From Mucilaginibacter gossypiicola (GTDB taxonomy: Bacteria; Bacteroidota; Bacteroidia; Sphingobacteriales; Sphingobacteriaceae), in contig NZ_FOCL01000004.1 in assembly GCF_900110105.1 (NCBI RefSeq), positions 62,001 to 126,000 of the forward strand: a stretch of 64,000 nt of DNA, written 5' to 3'. The notes under the pieces are model-generated. The model was not told the DNA's origin. It did not search any database and saw only the letters and a program-made list of their open reading frames with translations. The translations under genes and the position numbers were made by a program. Shown here piece after piece: positions 1-8,854 of the stretch (its first letter is position 1; each line of letters opens with the position of its first letter).

Positions 1-11
1 TGCAAATTGGG

Positions 12-36
12 GATTGCTTCGTGCCTCGCAATGACG
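12..36. repeat. Half of a palindromic extragenic repeat (ATTGCGAGG type)
   Basis: This 25-bp stretch matches the right arm of the complete inverted repeat at 36555-36636 at 24 of 25 positions. The partner arm probably lies just before the window. It is likely a dispersed extragenic palindromic element rather than part of a gene. Confidence 0.6.
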
Positions 37-144
37 TGTCTTTTAGGCTTATCCTTGTTAGTAAAATGTGCGAAAATCAACATTTGGTTTCATTGCTGTA
101 ACATTCTCCAAAAAACATCGTCTCTTAAGTTAAAACCTACTGCT

Positions 145-321
145 ATGAAATTTTTTACCATATTGGCCGTTACCGGGGGATTGTTTTTTTCTTCACTCCA
201 GATAGAAAAAAATAATGTGGCAAGCATGAAACACAACAAAAACAAATGCTGCATGAACGCCAAAAAATCAAAATGCCCACTTGCATGCAAACGGGCAAAA
301 TCAGTTAAATTAAACAGTTAA
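145..321 (+). CDS. Small Cys- and Lys-rich putative secreted peptide
   Basis: This 58-residue frame begins MKFFTILAVTGGLFF, which resembles a short signal peptide, and continues as a basic tail with four cysteines (a CC pair and two single Cys). The frame is open further upstream to position 7, but that extension overlaps the repeat at 12-36, so the internal ATG at 145 is preferred. It points away from the glycosidase gene at 399 and has no operon partner in view. I do not recognise a family. It could be a spurious frame; the signal-like start and low-complexity basic tail are the only support. Confidence 0.3.
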   Translation: MKFFTILAVTGGLFFSSLQIEKNNVASMKHNKNKCCMNAKKSKCPLACKRAKSVKLNS

Positions 322-346
322 AAATGATACAGGGTTTCATCCCCTC

Positions 347-391
347 AAAAGGCGTCCGGTGATAAAAGGGGCATCTGTTGCCGGCGCCTTT
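347..391 (-). terminator. Candidate terminator after the GH27/36-like gene
   Basis: The minus strand can form a GC-rich hairpin (AAGGCGCCGG pairing with CCGG-A-CGCCTTTT) immediately past the stop codon at 399. The right side ends in four T. The short T tract makes the call tentative. It could also serve the convergent small frame ending at 321. Confidence 0.4.
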
Positions 392-398
392 GCAGCGT

Positions 399-2474
399 TT
401 ATTTGTTCAATTCAAATTTTAATAATTCAGCATCTCCTGCTTTTACTAAAACGCTATTGGTGTTTACGTTAGTGCCTTGTAGCAGCGATTTCGCATTTGC
501 TGTTTTCCCTGGCTCAAGACTAATCCTTTTCGGGTTGATAGTATATGCTTTATCAGTATCACCGTAATTGAACAGTGCCAGATAAAAGCTATTGCCAATT
601 TTAAGTGAAAACTGCTCCGTTGTTCCTGTTTCAGTATTCCCCTCAACCGGTCTGAAAGCTTTTCCGTTTTGTACAACTTTTAAAATTTCAGGGTTTTGAT
701 ACATAGCTTTAGCCCTGTTGCCCCATTGGCCATGGGTAGAGAAGTCATCGCCTGTTATGAACGTTCCTGTAACAACTGCCGAGAGCATCCTTGCCCTGTT
801 AGCGCCTTCGGTTTCGGTTGAAAGTACAACATGGTCGGCATCGATATAATTGTACAGATAAGTTTGCCACCAGCCATAGTTTACGCTGTTTAATGTATAA
901 CGGGTATCCTTTATGGTTTTAAAGGCGTCGCATGCAATGCGTCGCATGTGGGCGTAACGGCCGGTTGCCAGGCTGGGCGAGATGGCCGCATAAACCAGCA
1001 TCTGATCACCAAGCTGATCAATCAGGTGTTCCATCCCTTTTTTATAGGCCTGCATACCGGTAGTGATTTTAGGATCATAAAAATGACTTGATTCGGCTGC
1101 CGCGTGGCCAAGAAAATCGATCTTGATCATTTTAAAACCGCATGCTTTTAATTTGCCAATCACATAGTCGATATGTTGCAAAGTGCCCGGATGGGTTGGA
1201 TCGGTTGCACGGGCACCGTCGATGTCATGATAGCTATCGCCAACTTTTGTCCATGTTTCGCCATAGGTATAGTTACTGCCTAAAACTTTGCGATCGGGGC
1301 CGCCTTTCCATCCCCAATCAGTAAATGGGGCCCAGTACACGCCGGGTTGTAAGCCTTTTGATTTGCAGTAATCTGCAAATGATTTCAGTTTGCTAAAATC
1401 TCCTTCCCAGCCACCGCTGATCATGTTGTCCCAAAACGAATCGAGATCAATAAAAGCAGTATTGCCATTGCGGAAGGCCGGAATGCTATCGGCAAAAAAG
1501 TCGGTTACTTTAATGGCTTTGTCGTAATTCAGTTTTTCCTGCATAACACCCCAGCTGTTCCAGCCAACAGGGGTAGGTTTTGTCCAGTTAAAGACGTAAG
1601 GAGGCTCAGCAATTCGGTTGGCTTTCCCAAACTCCTCCATACCGTTACGCCAGTCGGCAAAGCAGCCAACAAATACCTTAGGCGATTTAACTGTATTGCC
1701 GCTGATAAAACCATGAGCAATTTTATCACGGTTTACAGCTTCTTCGGTATAACCACCCCATACTTCAAACGTATTGGGGCTGTCTTTTTTGGCAACGGTA
1801 CGCACACCGGTTTTCCAGGTTTCGTGTTCTACAGACCCAAACACCAGGCCTTTGCGGCTACTGTTGTCAAAAATGGTTCCAACTTCGGCGCTGGTATTGG
1901 TGAGCGGTGCTTTAAACGTTTTTGAATCATAGCTGATGAAAGTATCGTTATCAAAAGGTACAAATAAGGAACGGGCGTCGCCGGCAATTGCCGCCATATT
2001 ACCTGCAATTGGCTCCATGTAATTTGTTTTCAGGTTTTTACCTTCAATATGAAGTTCGACAAAAAAATAGCCTTTATGCGATGGGTAGGTATAAAACACC
2101 TGCACCATGTTTGGCAAGTTGTTGCCTGTTAAGGTAAAAGTATGTTTTACGCCTTTACCAAAACCATCGGTTATTAAGGCTTTGGTATAAGCAACGCTTT
2201 TGTATGCCGTTGAAGTAATAAATTTTCCGTTGATGCCGGCTTTGCTATAACAATTACCAAGTACGGTTTTACCGTTTTCGATAACGGAAAAAGTGCCGGT
2301 TTTTTGGTTGTAGCTGATCATGCCGGCGGGGCCGTATGAAAACGATATATTCTCTTGCGGTGTTGGTTGGATAGCGTTGGTTTTGACCGATGCTGAAACA
2401 ATTGCCGGCTGCCAAACGCAAAGCAAGCCGGACAATTGCACAGCAATTATAAAACGGGTAAGAAAGTTTTGCAT
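399..2474 (-). CDS. Secreted alpha-galactosidase-like glycoside hydrolase (clan GH-D, GH27/GH36-like)
   Basis: The 691-residue protein begins with a signal peptide (cleavage probably near the Ala/Ser stretch at residues 27-30). A beta-rich N-terminal half is followed by a (beta/alpha)8 catalytic half starting near the GWNSWG motif at about residue 300. The motif KIDFLG (Asp near 450) fits the clan GH-D nucleophile, and the CDAF motif near 515 fits the acid/base Asp. A small beta domain closes the protein. The family removes terminal alpha-galactose (some members other alpha-linked sugars) from glycans. It is the last gene of the minus-strand glycosidase series, 159 bp after the GH95 gene, and probably acts in the periplasm or at the surface. 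The exact family and substrate are uncertain; alpha-galactose next to fucose would suit plant xyloglucan or host-type glycans. Confidence 0.78.
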   Translation of the reverse strand: MQNFLTRFIIAVQLSGLLCVWQPAIVSASVKTNAIQPTPQENISFSYGPAGMISYNQKTGTFSVIENGKTVLGNCYSKAGINGKFITSTAYKSVAYTKALITDGFGKGVKHTFTLTGNNLPNMVQVFYTYPSHKGYFFVELHIEGKNLKTNYMEPIAGNMAAIAGDARSLFVPFDNDTFISYDSKTFKAPLTNTSAEVGTIFDNSSRKGLVFGSVEHETWKTGVRTVAKKDSPNTFEVWGGYTEEAVNRDKIAHGFISGNTVKSPKVFVGCFADWRNGMEEFGKANRIAEPPYVFNWTKPTPVGWNSWGVMQEKLNYDKAIKVTDFFADSIPAFRNGNTAFIDLDSFWDNMISGGWEGDFSKLKSFADYCKSKGLQPGVYWAPFTDWGWKGGPDRKVLGSNYTYGETWTKVGDSYHDIDGARATDPTHPGTLQHIDYVIGKLKACGFKMIKIDFLGHAAAESSHFYDPKITTGMQAYKKGMEHLIDQLGDQMLVYAAISPSLATGRYAHMRRIACDAFKTIKDTRYTLNSVNYGWWQTYLYNYIDADHVVLSTETEGANRARMLSAVVTGTFITGDDFSTHGQWGNRAKAMYQNPEILKVVQNGKAFRPVEGNTETGTTEQFSLKIGNSFYLALFNYGDTDKAYTINPKRISLEPGKTANAKSLLQGTNVNTNSVLVKAGDAELLKFELNK

Positions 2475-2590
2475 GAATTTTAGGTTATTAAATGTCTAAG
2501 TTACATTTTATTTATTATATACAACAGGGTATTTAAACCATATCGCATTCTTTGCAATTACGGCTTAATAAAGAATAATTTGTTATAAAT

Positions 2591-2614
2591 AAGACACCCT
2601 GAAAAGGGTGCCTT
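2591..2614 (-). terminator. Hairpin between the GH95 and GH27/36-like genes
   Basis: On the minus strand AAGGCACCCT pairs with AGGGTGTCTT (one G-T wobble) around a TTTC-type loop, followed by the T-rich ATTTATAAC. It lies 20 bp past the GH95 stop codon. It may end or attenuate transcription into the downstream gene, which would then need its own promoter in the remaining 117 bp. Confidence 0.5.
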
Positions 2615-2633
2615 ATTTGCTTATAAGCTATTA

Positions 2634-4973
2634 TTAAGCTTTAGCGGCCATTATGCTTTTAACCTGTCCGTTAACTTTTACCTTAACCGTACGTGGAGTA
2701 GGAGAGGTTATTTTGTAAGATATTATTTTACCATCTTTCCATTTCATATCAACGGTAAAATTGCCACGGGCTTTAAGGCCTTTTACTTCGCCCTGTGCTT
2801 TCCATGTGTCGGGGATAGATGGTATCAGGTCAATAAAACCTGCATGGCTTTGGATCAGCATTTCGGCAATGCCGGCTGTTGCACCAAAGTTGCCGTCAAT
2901 CTGAAACGGAGGACCTGCTGATAACAGGTTAGGGTATACGCCGCCGCCAGCGCCATAATTAATATCGGTTTTGATGGTTGGCTTCATCAGCTCTTTAAAC
3001 AGTTTGTAGGTACGGTTACCATCATGCAGGCGGGCCCACCATAGTATTTTGTAAGCGATAGACCAGCTTGGGCCGTCGTCGCCACGTACTTCTAAAGTTT
3101 TCTTGGCGGCTTCGGCAAGTGCAGGAGTAGCTTCTGGTGTAATCTCAGATGCCGGGAATAAACCGTACAGGTGTGATACATGGCGGTGTTGCGGCTCGGT
3201 TTCTTTGTAATCTTCCATCCATTCCTGGATACGGCCATCTTTAGCTATAACACCCGGAGGGGGAAGTTTTTTTACTTTGGCAGCCAGCGTTTTGCTGAAT
3301 GCTGCATCTGTACCCAGCACTTTGCTTGCGGTTATCACGTTATTGAACAACTCGCGGATAATCTGGTTATCAATAGTTGGGCCTACGCAGATACTGGCGT
3401 GTGTGCCATCGGGCAGGTAAAAACTGTTTTCGGGCGATGATGAAGGCGAGGTAACCAACCTGCCTGTTTTAGCATCGCTGATAAGCATACTGTTGTAAAA
3501 TTGCGCGGCACCTTTCAGTATCGGGTAAATTTGTTTCAGGTAGTTTTTATCACCTGTGAAATCATAATGCTGCCACAGATTGTCGCAAAGCCAGCCCGAG
3601 CCAACTTTACAAACTCCCCATGAAGCACTCTCACCCGGTTCGGTAAAACCCCATGGGTTGGTAATTACGTGGGCTACCCAGCCATCAGCATTGTAATAGG
3701 CTTTTGCTGTTTTTTCGCCATGGGGCACCATACCTTTAACCAGATCGGCGAGGGGCAGGTTTAATTCTGATAAATTGGAGACCTCAACCGGCCATTGGTT
3801 CATTTCAATGTTGATATCCAGGTGATAGTCGCCGTTCCATGGGGTATGCACTTCGTTAGCCCATAAACCCTGCAAGTTTGGCGGCAAAAGGCCTACACGT
3901 GTGCTGCAGATGCTCAGGTAGCGGCCAAACTGGTAAAATAAGGCCGGCAGGCTTTTATCCGCGTCGGGGTTATTGCGGAAAGCGATAAGTCTTTGATCTG
4001 TTGTTAGTTTCTCGGCCTCTGATGTGCCAAGGTCAATGTTCACCCTGTTAAATAACTTTTGAAAGTTGGCTGTATGCTGTTGTTTTTCTGAAGCATAAGG
4101 TTTTTTCATAGCGGCCTTCAGTGCGCCGTCTATTTTGGTGAGATACTGCGGATTCTTAAAATCTGTACCTGCCGATACATAAATGATCACCTCGGTTGCA
4201 TCCTTAATAATCAGCGAAGTAGGGGTGGTATTTAACGAGCCGCCGGTTAGTTTTGCCTTTACTCTCGCTTTGTAAGCCACACCTTTGCCGTCGGTGCCGT
4301 TATCCAGCTGACCGGTAAGATCAAGTTCATTACCTGCTGTACTGGTAACCCCACGTTCCGGGCGACTGATATTGATGCTCAGGTTAAGCATTCCTGGCTT
4401 TTCGGCGCTTAATTTTATTATATCTACATCATTACCAAAACTGGTAAAGTATTCGCGCTTGTAGGTAACGCCATTTACCTGGTAAGTGGTTTTAGCAAGG
4501 GCATTATTTAATGAAAGCTCGCGCTCATAGTTATCATATTTTACATCTTTATCATCAATGCCTTTGTATTGGTAGCTCAGGTTAAGGTCGCCAAGCATCT
4601 GGAAACAGCCAAATGGCACGCCACCTGATCCTTTACCTGTGCAAACAAATGATTTATCAATAATGGCCTGAGCCTCTACATTTTTACCTGCCGCAAGTAG
4701 GCTTCTTATTTCGGGTAGTTTTTTATAGGCTTCGTAGTTATTGGCATCTTGCGATGACCCCGACCACATGGTAATATCATTCAATACCACCTTTTCGTTA
4801 GTGATGCCGCCGTCGGGCATCATTCCTAAACGGCCATTACCAAGGGCTACGGTTTCTTCCCAGCGTTGGGCAGGCTGTTTGTACCAAAGTTTTAATTGTT
4901 TTGTTTGTGCGTGAGTAAACGTTGTAATACCTGTTATCATTACAGTTATTAGCAGGGGCGTTCTTTTTAGCAT
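2634..4973 (-). CDS. Secreted alpha-L-fucosidase, GH95
   Basis: The start at 4973 gives 779 residues beginning MLKRTPLLITVMITG, a clear signal peptide. The frame is open 16 codons further, but that would overlap the upstream GH29 gene, so the internal ATG is chosen. GH95 hallmarks appear in order: an N-terminal beta domain with WxE..LPxGNGRLG-like residues, the HLDINIEMNQW motif near 388 (polar residues that activate water), NQIIREL near 536 (Glu acid/base region) and QIDGNFG near 691 (essential Asp region). GH95 enzymes invert and typically release alpha-1,2-linked L-fucose. It sits 31 bp after the GH29 fucosidase and is probably co-transcribed with it, so the pair covers different fucose linkages. 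Some GH95 members act on L-galactose, so substrate is inferred from the neighbouring fucose genes. Confidence 0.9.
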   Translation of the reverse strand: MLKRTPLLITVMITGITTFTHAQTKQLKLWYKQPAQRWEETVALGNGRLGMMPDGGITNEKVVLNDITMWSGSSQDANNYEAYKKLPEIRSLLAAGKNVEAQAIIDKSFVCTGKGSGGVPFGCFQMLGDLNLSYQYKGIDDKDVKYDNYERELSLNNALAKTTYQVNGVTYKREYFTSFGNDVDIIKLSAEKPGMLNLSINISRPERGVTSTAGNELDLTGQLDNGTDGKGVAYKARVKAKLTGGSLNTTPTSLIIKDATEVIIYVSAGTDFKNPQYLTKIDGALKAAMKKPYASEKQQHTANFQKLFNRVNIDLGTSEAEKLTTDQRLIAFRNNPDADKSLPALFYQFGRYLSICSTRVGLLPPNLQGLWANEVHTPWNGDYHLDINIEMNQWPVEVSNLSELNLPLADLVKGMVPHGEKTAKAYYNADGWVAHVITNPWGFTEPGESASWGVCKVGSGWLCDNLWQHYDFTGDKNYLKQIYPILKGAAQFYNSMLISDAKTGRLVTSPSSSPENSFYLPDGTHASICVGPTIDNQIIRELFNNVITASKVLGTDAAFSKTLAAKVKKLPPPGVIAKDGRIQEWMEDYKETEPQHRHVSHLYGLFPASEITPEATPALAEAAKKTLEVRGDDGPSWSIAYKILWWARLHDGNRTYKLFKELMKPTIKTDINYGAGGGVYPNLLSAGPPFQIDGNFGATAGIAEMLIQSHAGFIDLIPSIPDTWKAQGEVKGLKARGNFTVDMKWKDGKIISYKITSPTPRTVKVKVNGQVKSIMAAKA

Positions 4974-5004
4974 GTTTATGTTAATTAGGTTTTCTGTTTT
5001 AAGT

Positions 5005-6312
5005 TTATTTACCCGCTGCAATTACAGGGATTTCTTCGGCGTTTTTATTCAGTTCCAGTACTATAACATTACTATTTGCATCGGGTAAAGTTTGCGGCAA
5101 ATCAATGCTATAGCCCGTTGTATCTTGGTTATAATTTACTTTGGTTCCGCCCAGCACGTAGGCATTGGCTATGTTAACACCGGGCAAGTTTGGTAATGCA
5201 ATTTTATTGCCTTTTTTCTGAAATATGTGCAAATAGATCTTGTTTCCCCTACGTGTAACAGCATAGTTATCATTTGGTGCGAAGGGGCCGTCTTTAGTGC
5301 CATAAATGCTTTCTCCATATTTTTTGAGCCAGGCACCCATTTGCTGCAGGGTTTCAACCTGCCGGGCTTCAATACGACCATCTGGCATTGGGCCAACGTT
5401 AAATAGCAGGTTGCCATTACCGGCAGCGGTTTTTACCAATGTTTGAATACATTCCCGTGCGCTTTTCATTTTGTCGTTAGGTTTCCAGGCCCATTGCTGG
5501 CAAATGGTGATACAACTTTCCCATGGTTCGCTCATGTTAAGCTGGCCGATGCGCTGCTCTGGGGTAAGGTAATCACCTACCGATTGGTCATTCAGTTTTT
5601 CGCTTTCTTTACCTAAGCGGTTATTTACAATAACGTTTGGATCAACACTTTTGATGAAATTGTAAATCTCCTGCCCGTCGGCATTGGTCCATGGTTTTTC
5701 CCAGTAACCATCAAACCAAAGCAGGTAGGGATGATATTTGGTGATGAGTTCTTCTAACTCATTCTTCATTTGCGTTTTAAAGGCCACCATATTACCCTTA
5801 ACATTCTTAGTCGAATCGTAAGGGTTGTGGATAGGGTAGTTAGGGTCGTGCCAGTCTAGCACGGTATGGTAGATGCAAAAAAGTACACCCTGCTTTTTAC
5901 ATGCAGCAGCCAGTTCGGCCACTATATCGCGTTTATAGGGTGTTTTACTAATGTTATAATCGGTAAAGGCAGATGGCCATAAAGCAAATCCATCATGATG
6001 TTTGGCGGTGATCACAAGGTATTTCATACCAGCATCTTTGGCTGCTTTTACAATAGCATCGGCGTTGAATAAAACCGGGTTAAATTCTTTGTACAGGTTA
6101 TCATAATCTTCCTGCGCTACTTCTTTATTTCGGCTCCAGCCAATTTCGGTACCACGTAAGGTTACCGGCCCAAAGTGTATAAACATGCCGAAGCGCTTGG
6201 ACATGAAGTCATCTAAAACCGTTTTCGGGGTTTTTACAGGAATATCCTGTTGGGCAAAGCCAACTTTGATTATCGAAAACAGGTAAAGAATAATAATTGC
6301 CGTTTTTTTCAT
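5005..6312 (-). CDS. Secreted alpha-L-fucosidase, GH29
   Basis: The 435-residue protein has a signal peptide ending near FAQQD (about residue 21). The catalytic (beta/alpha)8 barrel begins with RFGMFIHFGP, continues with ITAKHHDGFALW and carries LWFDGYW near residue 200, whose Asp fits the GH29 retaining nucleophile. A short C-terminal beta domain follows from about 345. GH29 enzymes release alpha-1,3/4/6-linked L-fucose from glycans. It lies 31 bp upstream of the GH95 gene and 171 bp downstream of the esterase fusion. With the permease and fuconate dehydratase nearby it most likely supplies free fucose for uptake. Confidence 0.92.
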   Translation of the reverse strand: MKKTAIIILYLFSIIKVGFAQQDIPVKTPKTVLDDFMSKRFGMFIHFGPVTLRGTEIGWSRNKEVAQEDYDNLYKEFNPVLFNADAIVKAAKDAGMKYLVITAKHHDGFALWPSAFTDYNISKTPYKRDIVAELAAACKKQGVLFCIYHTVLDWHDPNYPIHNPYDSTKNVKGNMVAFKTQMKNELEELITKYHPYLLWFDGYWEKPWTNADGQEIYNFIKSVDPNVIVNNRLGKESEKLNDQSVGDYLTPEQRIGQLNMSEPWESCITICQQWAWKPNDKMKSARECIQTLVKTAAGNGNLLFNVGPMPDGRIEARQVETLQQMGAWLKKYGESIYGTKDGPFAPNDNYAVTRRGNKIYLHIFQKKGNKIALPNLPGVNIANAYVLGGTKVNYNQDTTGYSIDLPQTLPDANSNVIVLELNKNAEEIPVIAAGK

Positions 6313-6483
6313 TGCGAAATTTTTGAGATGGACACTATGCAGAGGTCATTTTTTTATACAGCGTTTAAGGCGGAGATGATAAAAGGCTTTTTTAGTGGTG
6401 AAATATTTGATTTCTTTATATGTTAACATGACAATTAAAAGTTTTAAGCCTTGTTTATGACCTGTTTCTGTGTTTGGAAAAAA

Positions 6484-8472
6484 TTAATTGGTTAAGAAAT
6501 AGATTACCTGACACGTGTTACCCTTGCTGTTTTTACTCTTATCGGCTTCAATTTTCAGGTTGAGCGTGTGTGTGCCTTTTTTAAGATCGGTACTAAAGGT
6601 TACGTACCATGGCAGGTAGATCCATGAACTAAACTCTGTGTACAGGTCCATTTTTTTTTCGATGCCGCCGTCAATACTGTAGCTTATAATGCCGGCATCC
6701 GGTCCGGATGCTATTGCCATTCCTATAGCAGTGCCGGTAAATTGGAGTGTTAGTGATGCCCCCGGTTTAGTGCCAATGAGCATGGGCTTATGCACAAAAC
6801 CAGGACGGGTGCTTAGCTTATCGTTTGGCGCCCAATCGCGATTAATTGCCCAACCATTCAGATTCGTAGCATTTTGAATGTCGTAATAATGGCCATTGCC
6901 GAGATTGAATGCATTAAGCGGTTTGGGCATTGGATTTGCTTTAGAAGCAGTTGCCTGTTGCTGATCGAAGCATGTACTGAGCAGGCTTTTTATTGTGGCA
7001 AAGTAAAGTTCCTGCCCATAAATAGCGGGGTGCAAGTCTTTAAAATCATATTCCCATGAAAACTCGTGGTTATTAAGTTTGTCAGTAACTTCTTTAGCCA
7101 GGTTAACGGATGGTAAGCCGTAATGTGCTGCAATTAGTTCATGGTTTTTTATTTGAAGCGGAATTTTGCCGTTATTGTAATCCCTGATTTTATCCGGATC
7201 AACAAATGACATCATGACGATATCCATCAGCGGATTAGCTTTTTTTGCATGCCTTACAATTCCTTCTAATGCCCTTACTTCAGTAAGGCTGTCCAGCCCG
7301 TTCACATTATCGTTTACTGCAGCTTCAACAAACATTAAATCAACTTTGCCCGAATCAAGTACGTCCCGCTGTAAGCGGAAAGCATGCGGTACACTACCCA
7401 ACGAGGGAATCCCGGCCTGTATAAAATGAAAACTGGTTGAAGGAAAGCGTTCGGTAAGGTAGCGGCTTATCTTTTCGCGCCAGCCAGGGTTATAGGTAAT
7501 TGATCCGCCTAAAAAAGCTACCGTAGCTTTTTTGCCTTCACTAATTATATTGAGGCTATTAGCAAGGCCGTTACGGCAAATAAAATAATCGGCGTATGGT
7601 AATATTTTTTTTATAGGATAGCTGTAGCCCATGATCATACCGGCCCAGTGTTCGGGATGTTCAATAGGGAAGTGGTGTCCGTTCAACTCCTGCGGACCGG
7701 CAGTTACCGGGTATATCATCATCGGTCCGCCTAACGCGGTATAGCGTTGAGCAAGGATATTAGTGTTTTCGGCATTGGGGACTACCTTATCATTTATACC
7801 TATAATGTGCATAACAGGTACTTTAAATGCAGCAAGGCCATCAAGGTTATCAATAGGATTGTCTTTGTAATCAAGTGCCTGTTGCTCTGTAAAGTGGTAT
7901 ACCTCCTGCAACTGTTTCCACAGGTTGGCATCGCCAGGGGCGCTGAGTTTACCGCCCGGCCAGCTTTTAATATTGCAAACAGGGGCTTCATTATAAATGC
8001 AGCTTACTTTATCAGGATTGCGTTTGGCCCAGCCATATACATATAAGCCGCCGCGGCTTACACCCTCAAGCGCAACTTTGGCGGCAAACGATTTTTGGGT
8101 GGTTAAATATTGGTAAAAAGCATCCCAAACCTGCAATGCATATGGGCTGCCGTATTGGTCGTCAACATTTACAAAGGCAACATGAAAACCTTTGGATAAC
8201 AGTATACTGTCGATATCTGTGTGCCAGTCTGGAAAGGAGGCACGCCATACCCATGGATTGCCTTCAAGTGACTTTTTTGGGGTTACATAATAAGCTTTGT
8301 GATGGCCTATAGTGATATTGACCCGTTCAAATCCTTTCCAGCTATCATTAGTTGTATGTTGAATTGTATATACGGCTGGGGCATTGCCTGCACTTACATT
8401 TTCATGGTTTTGTGCTGAGGCAATACCGGCCGTGAACCCAAATAATAGCGTAATCAAAAAAAATTTAATCAT
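6484..8472 (-). CDS. Secreted two-domain esterase: alpha/beta-hydrolase fused to SGNH hydrolase
   Basis: The ATG at 8472 gives 662 residues starting MIKFFLITLLFGF with a signal peptide; ten extra upstream codons lack signal character. Residues 30-290 resemble an alpha/beta-hydrolase with a GVSRGG nucleophile elbow near 137 and an IGINDKVVPN acid-loop segment. Residues about 310-500 are an SGNH/GDSL hydrolase: FLGGSIT (Ser), AVNDN (block III Asn) and DLHP (catalytic Asp-His near 480). The last 150 residues look like a beta-sandwich, possibly carbohydrate-binding. Both catalytic centres appear intact. SGNH partners in glycan loci commonly remove acetyl or other acyl groups, so this enzyme may de-esterify the glycan before the fucosidases act. 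Substrate is not readable from sequence. Confidence 0.75.
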   Translation of the reverse strand: MIKFFLITLLFGFTAGIASAQNHENVSAGNAPAVYTIQHTTNDSWKGFERVNITIGHHKAYYVTPKKSLEGNPWVWRASFPDWHTDIDSILLSKGFHVAFVNVDDQYGSPYALQVWDAFYQYLTTQKSFAAKVALEGVSRGGLYVYGWAKRNPDKVSCIYNEAPVCNIKSWPGGKLSAPGDANLWKQLQEVYHFTEQQALDYKDNPIDNLDGLAAFKVPVMHIIGINDKVVPNAENTNILAQRYTALGGPMMIYPVTAGPQELNGHHFPIEHPEHWAGMIMGYSYPIKKILPYADYFICRNGLANSLNIISEGKKATVAFLGGSITYNPGWREKISRYLTERFPSTSFHFIQAGIPSLGSVPHAFRLQRDVLDSGKVDLMFVEAAVNDNVNGLDSLTEVRALEGIVRHAKKANPLMDIVMMSFVDPDKIRDYNNGKIPLQIKNHELIAAHYGLPSVNLAKEVTDKLNNHEFSWEYDFKDLHPAIYGQELYFATIKSLLSTCFDQQQATASKANPMPKPLNAFNLGNGHYYDIQNATNLNGWAINRDWAPNDKLSTRPGFVHKPMLIGTKPGASLTLQFTGTAIGMAIASGPDAGIISYSIDGGIEKKMDLYTEFSSWIYLPWYVTFSTDLKKGTHTLNLKIEADKSKNSKGNTCQVIYFLTN

Positions 8473-8854
8473 TCGGTTTTGGTTGTGATAACCCAATTTC
8501 AAAAAATGTCTTTTTTTGAAATTGCTGTTTTTGATAAAAAGCTTTTTTGTAAAACCTTAGAAACTGGTGTTTATAATCAGCGTAAAAATATGTAGGGCAT
8601 TAACAATTAATTGTACTTAAATTGATTTGTTTTGATACTATTTTGACGTGGTATTTTTGCTTTAGTGCGTAGAATGGTGTTTTGAAACAATTTAGTTGTA
8701 ATAAGTGTGTTTTTCACAACTAAATAATGTTAAAAAGACAAAGAGTTGCGCAATATTGTATTGATGGTTTTGGTCAATAGTTCATTGTTGATGGTTCATG
8801 GCTCGTCCGTTAAAAACTTACGAAGTTTTTAAAACTTCGTAGGTTTGAAAGAGC
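8473..8854. other. AT-rich gap between permease and esterase genes
   Basis: This 382-bp stretch holds no convincing gene. It is strongly AT-rich, contains the hairpin at 8814-8846 at its left edge, and must carry any separate promoter for the esterase-glycosidase series at its esterase-proximal end. I could not pick a confident promoter. Confidence 0.5.
8814..8846 (-). terminator. Hairpin after the fucose permease gene
   Basis: Two 16-base arms (AAACTTACGAAGTTTT and AAAACTTCGTAGGTTT on the plus strand) pair with one mismatch around a single base. The hairpin begins 8 bp past the permease stop. Its low GC content makes it weak as an intrinsic terminator; it may instead be a small extragenic palindrome. 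Confidence 0.45.
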
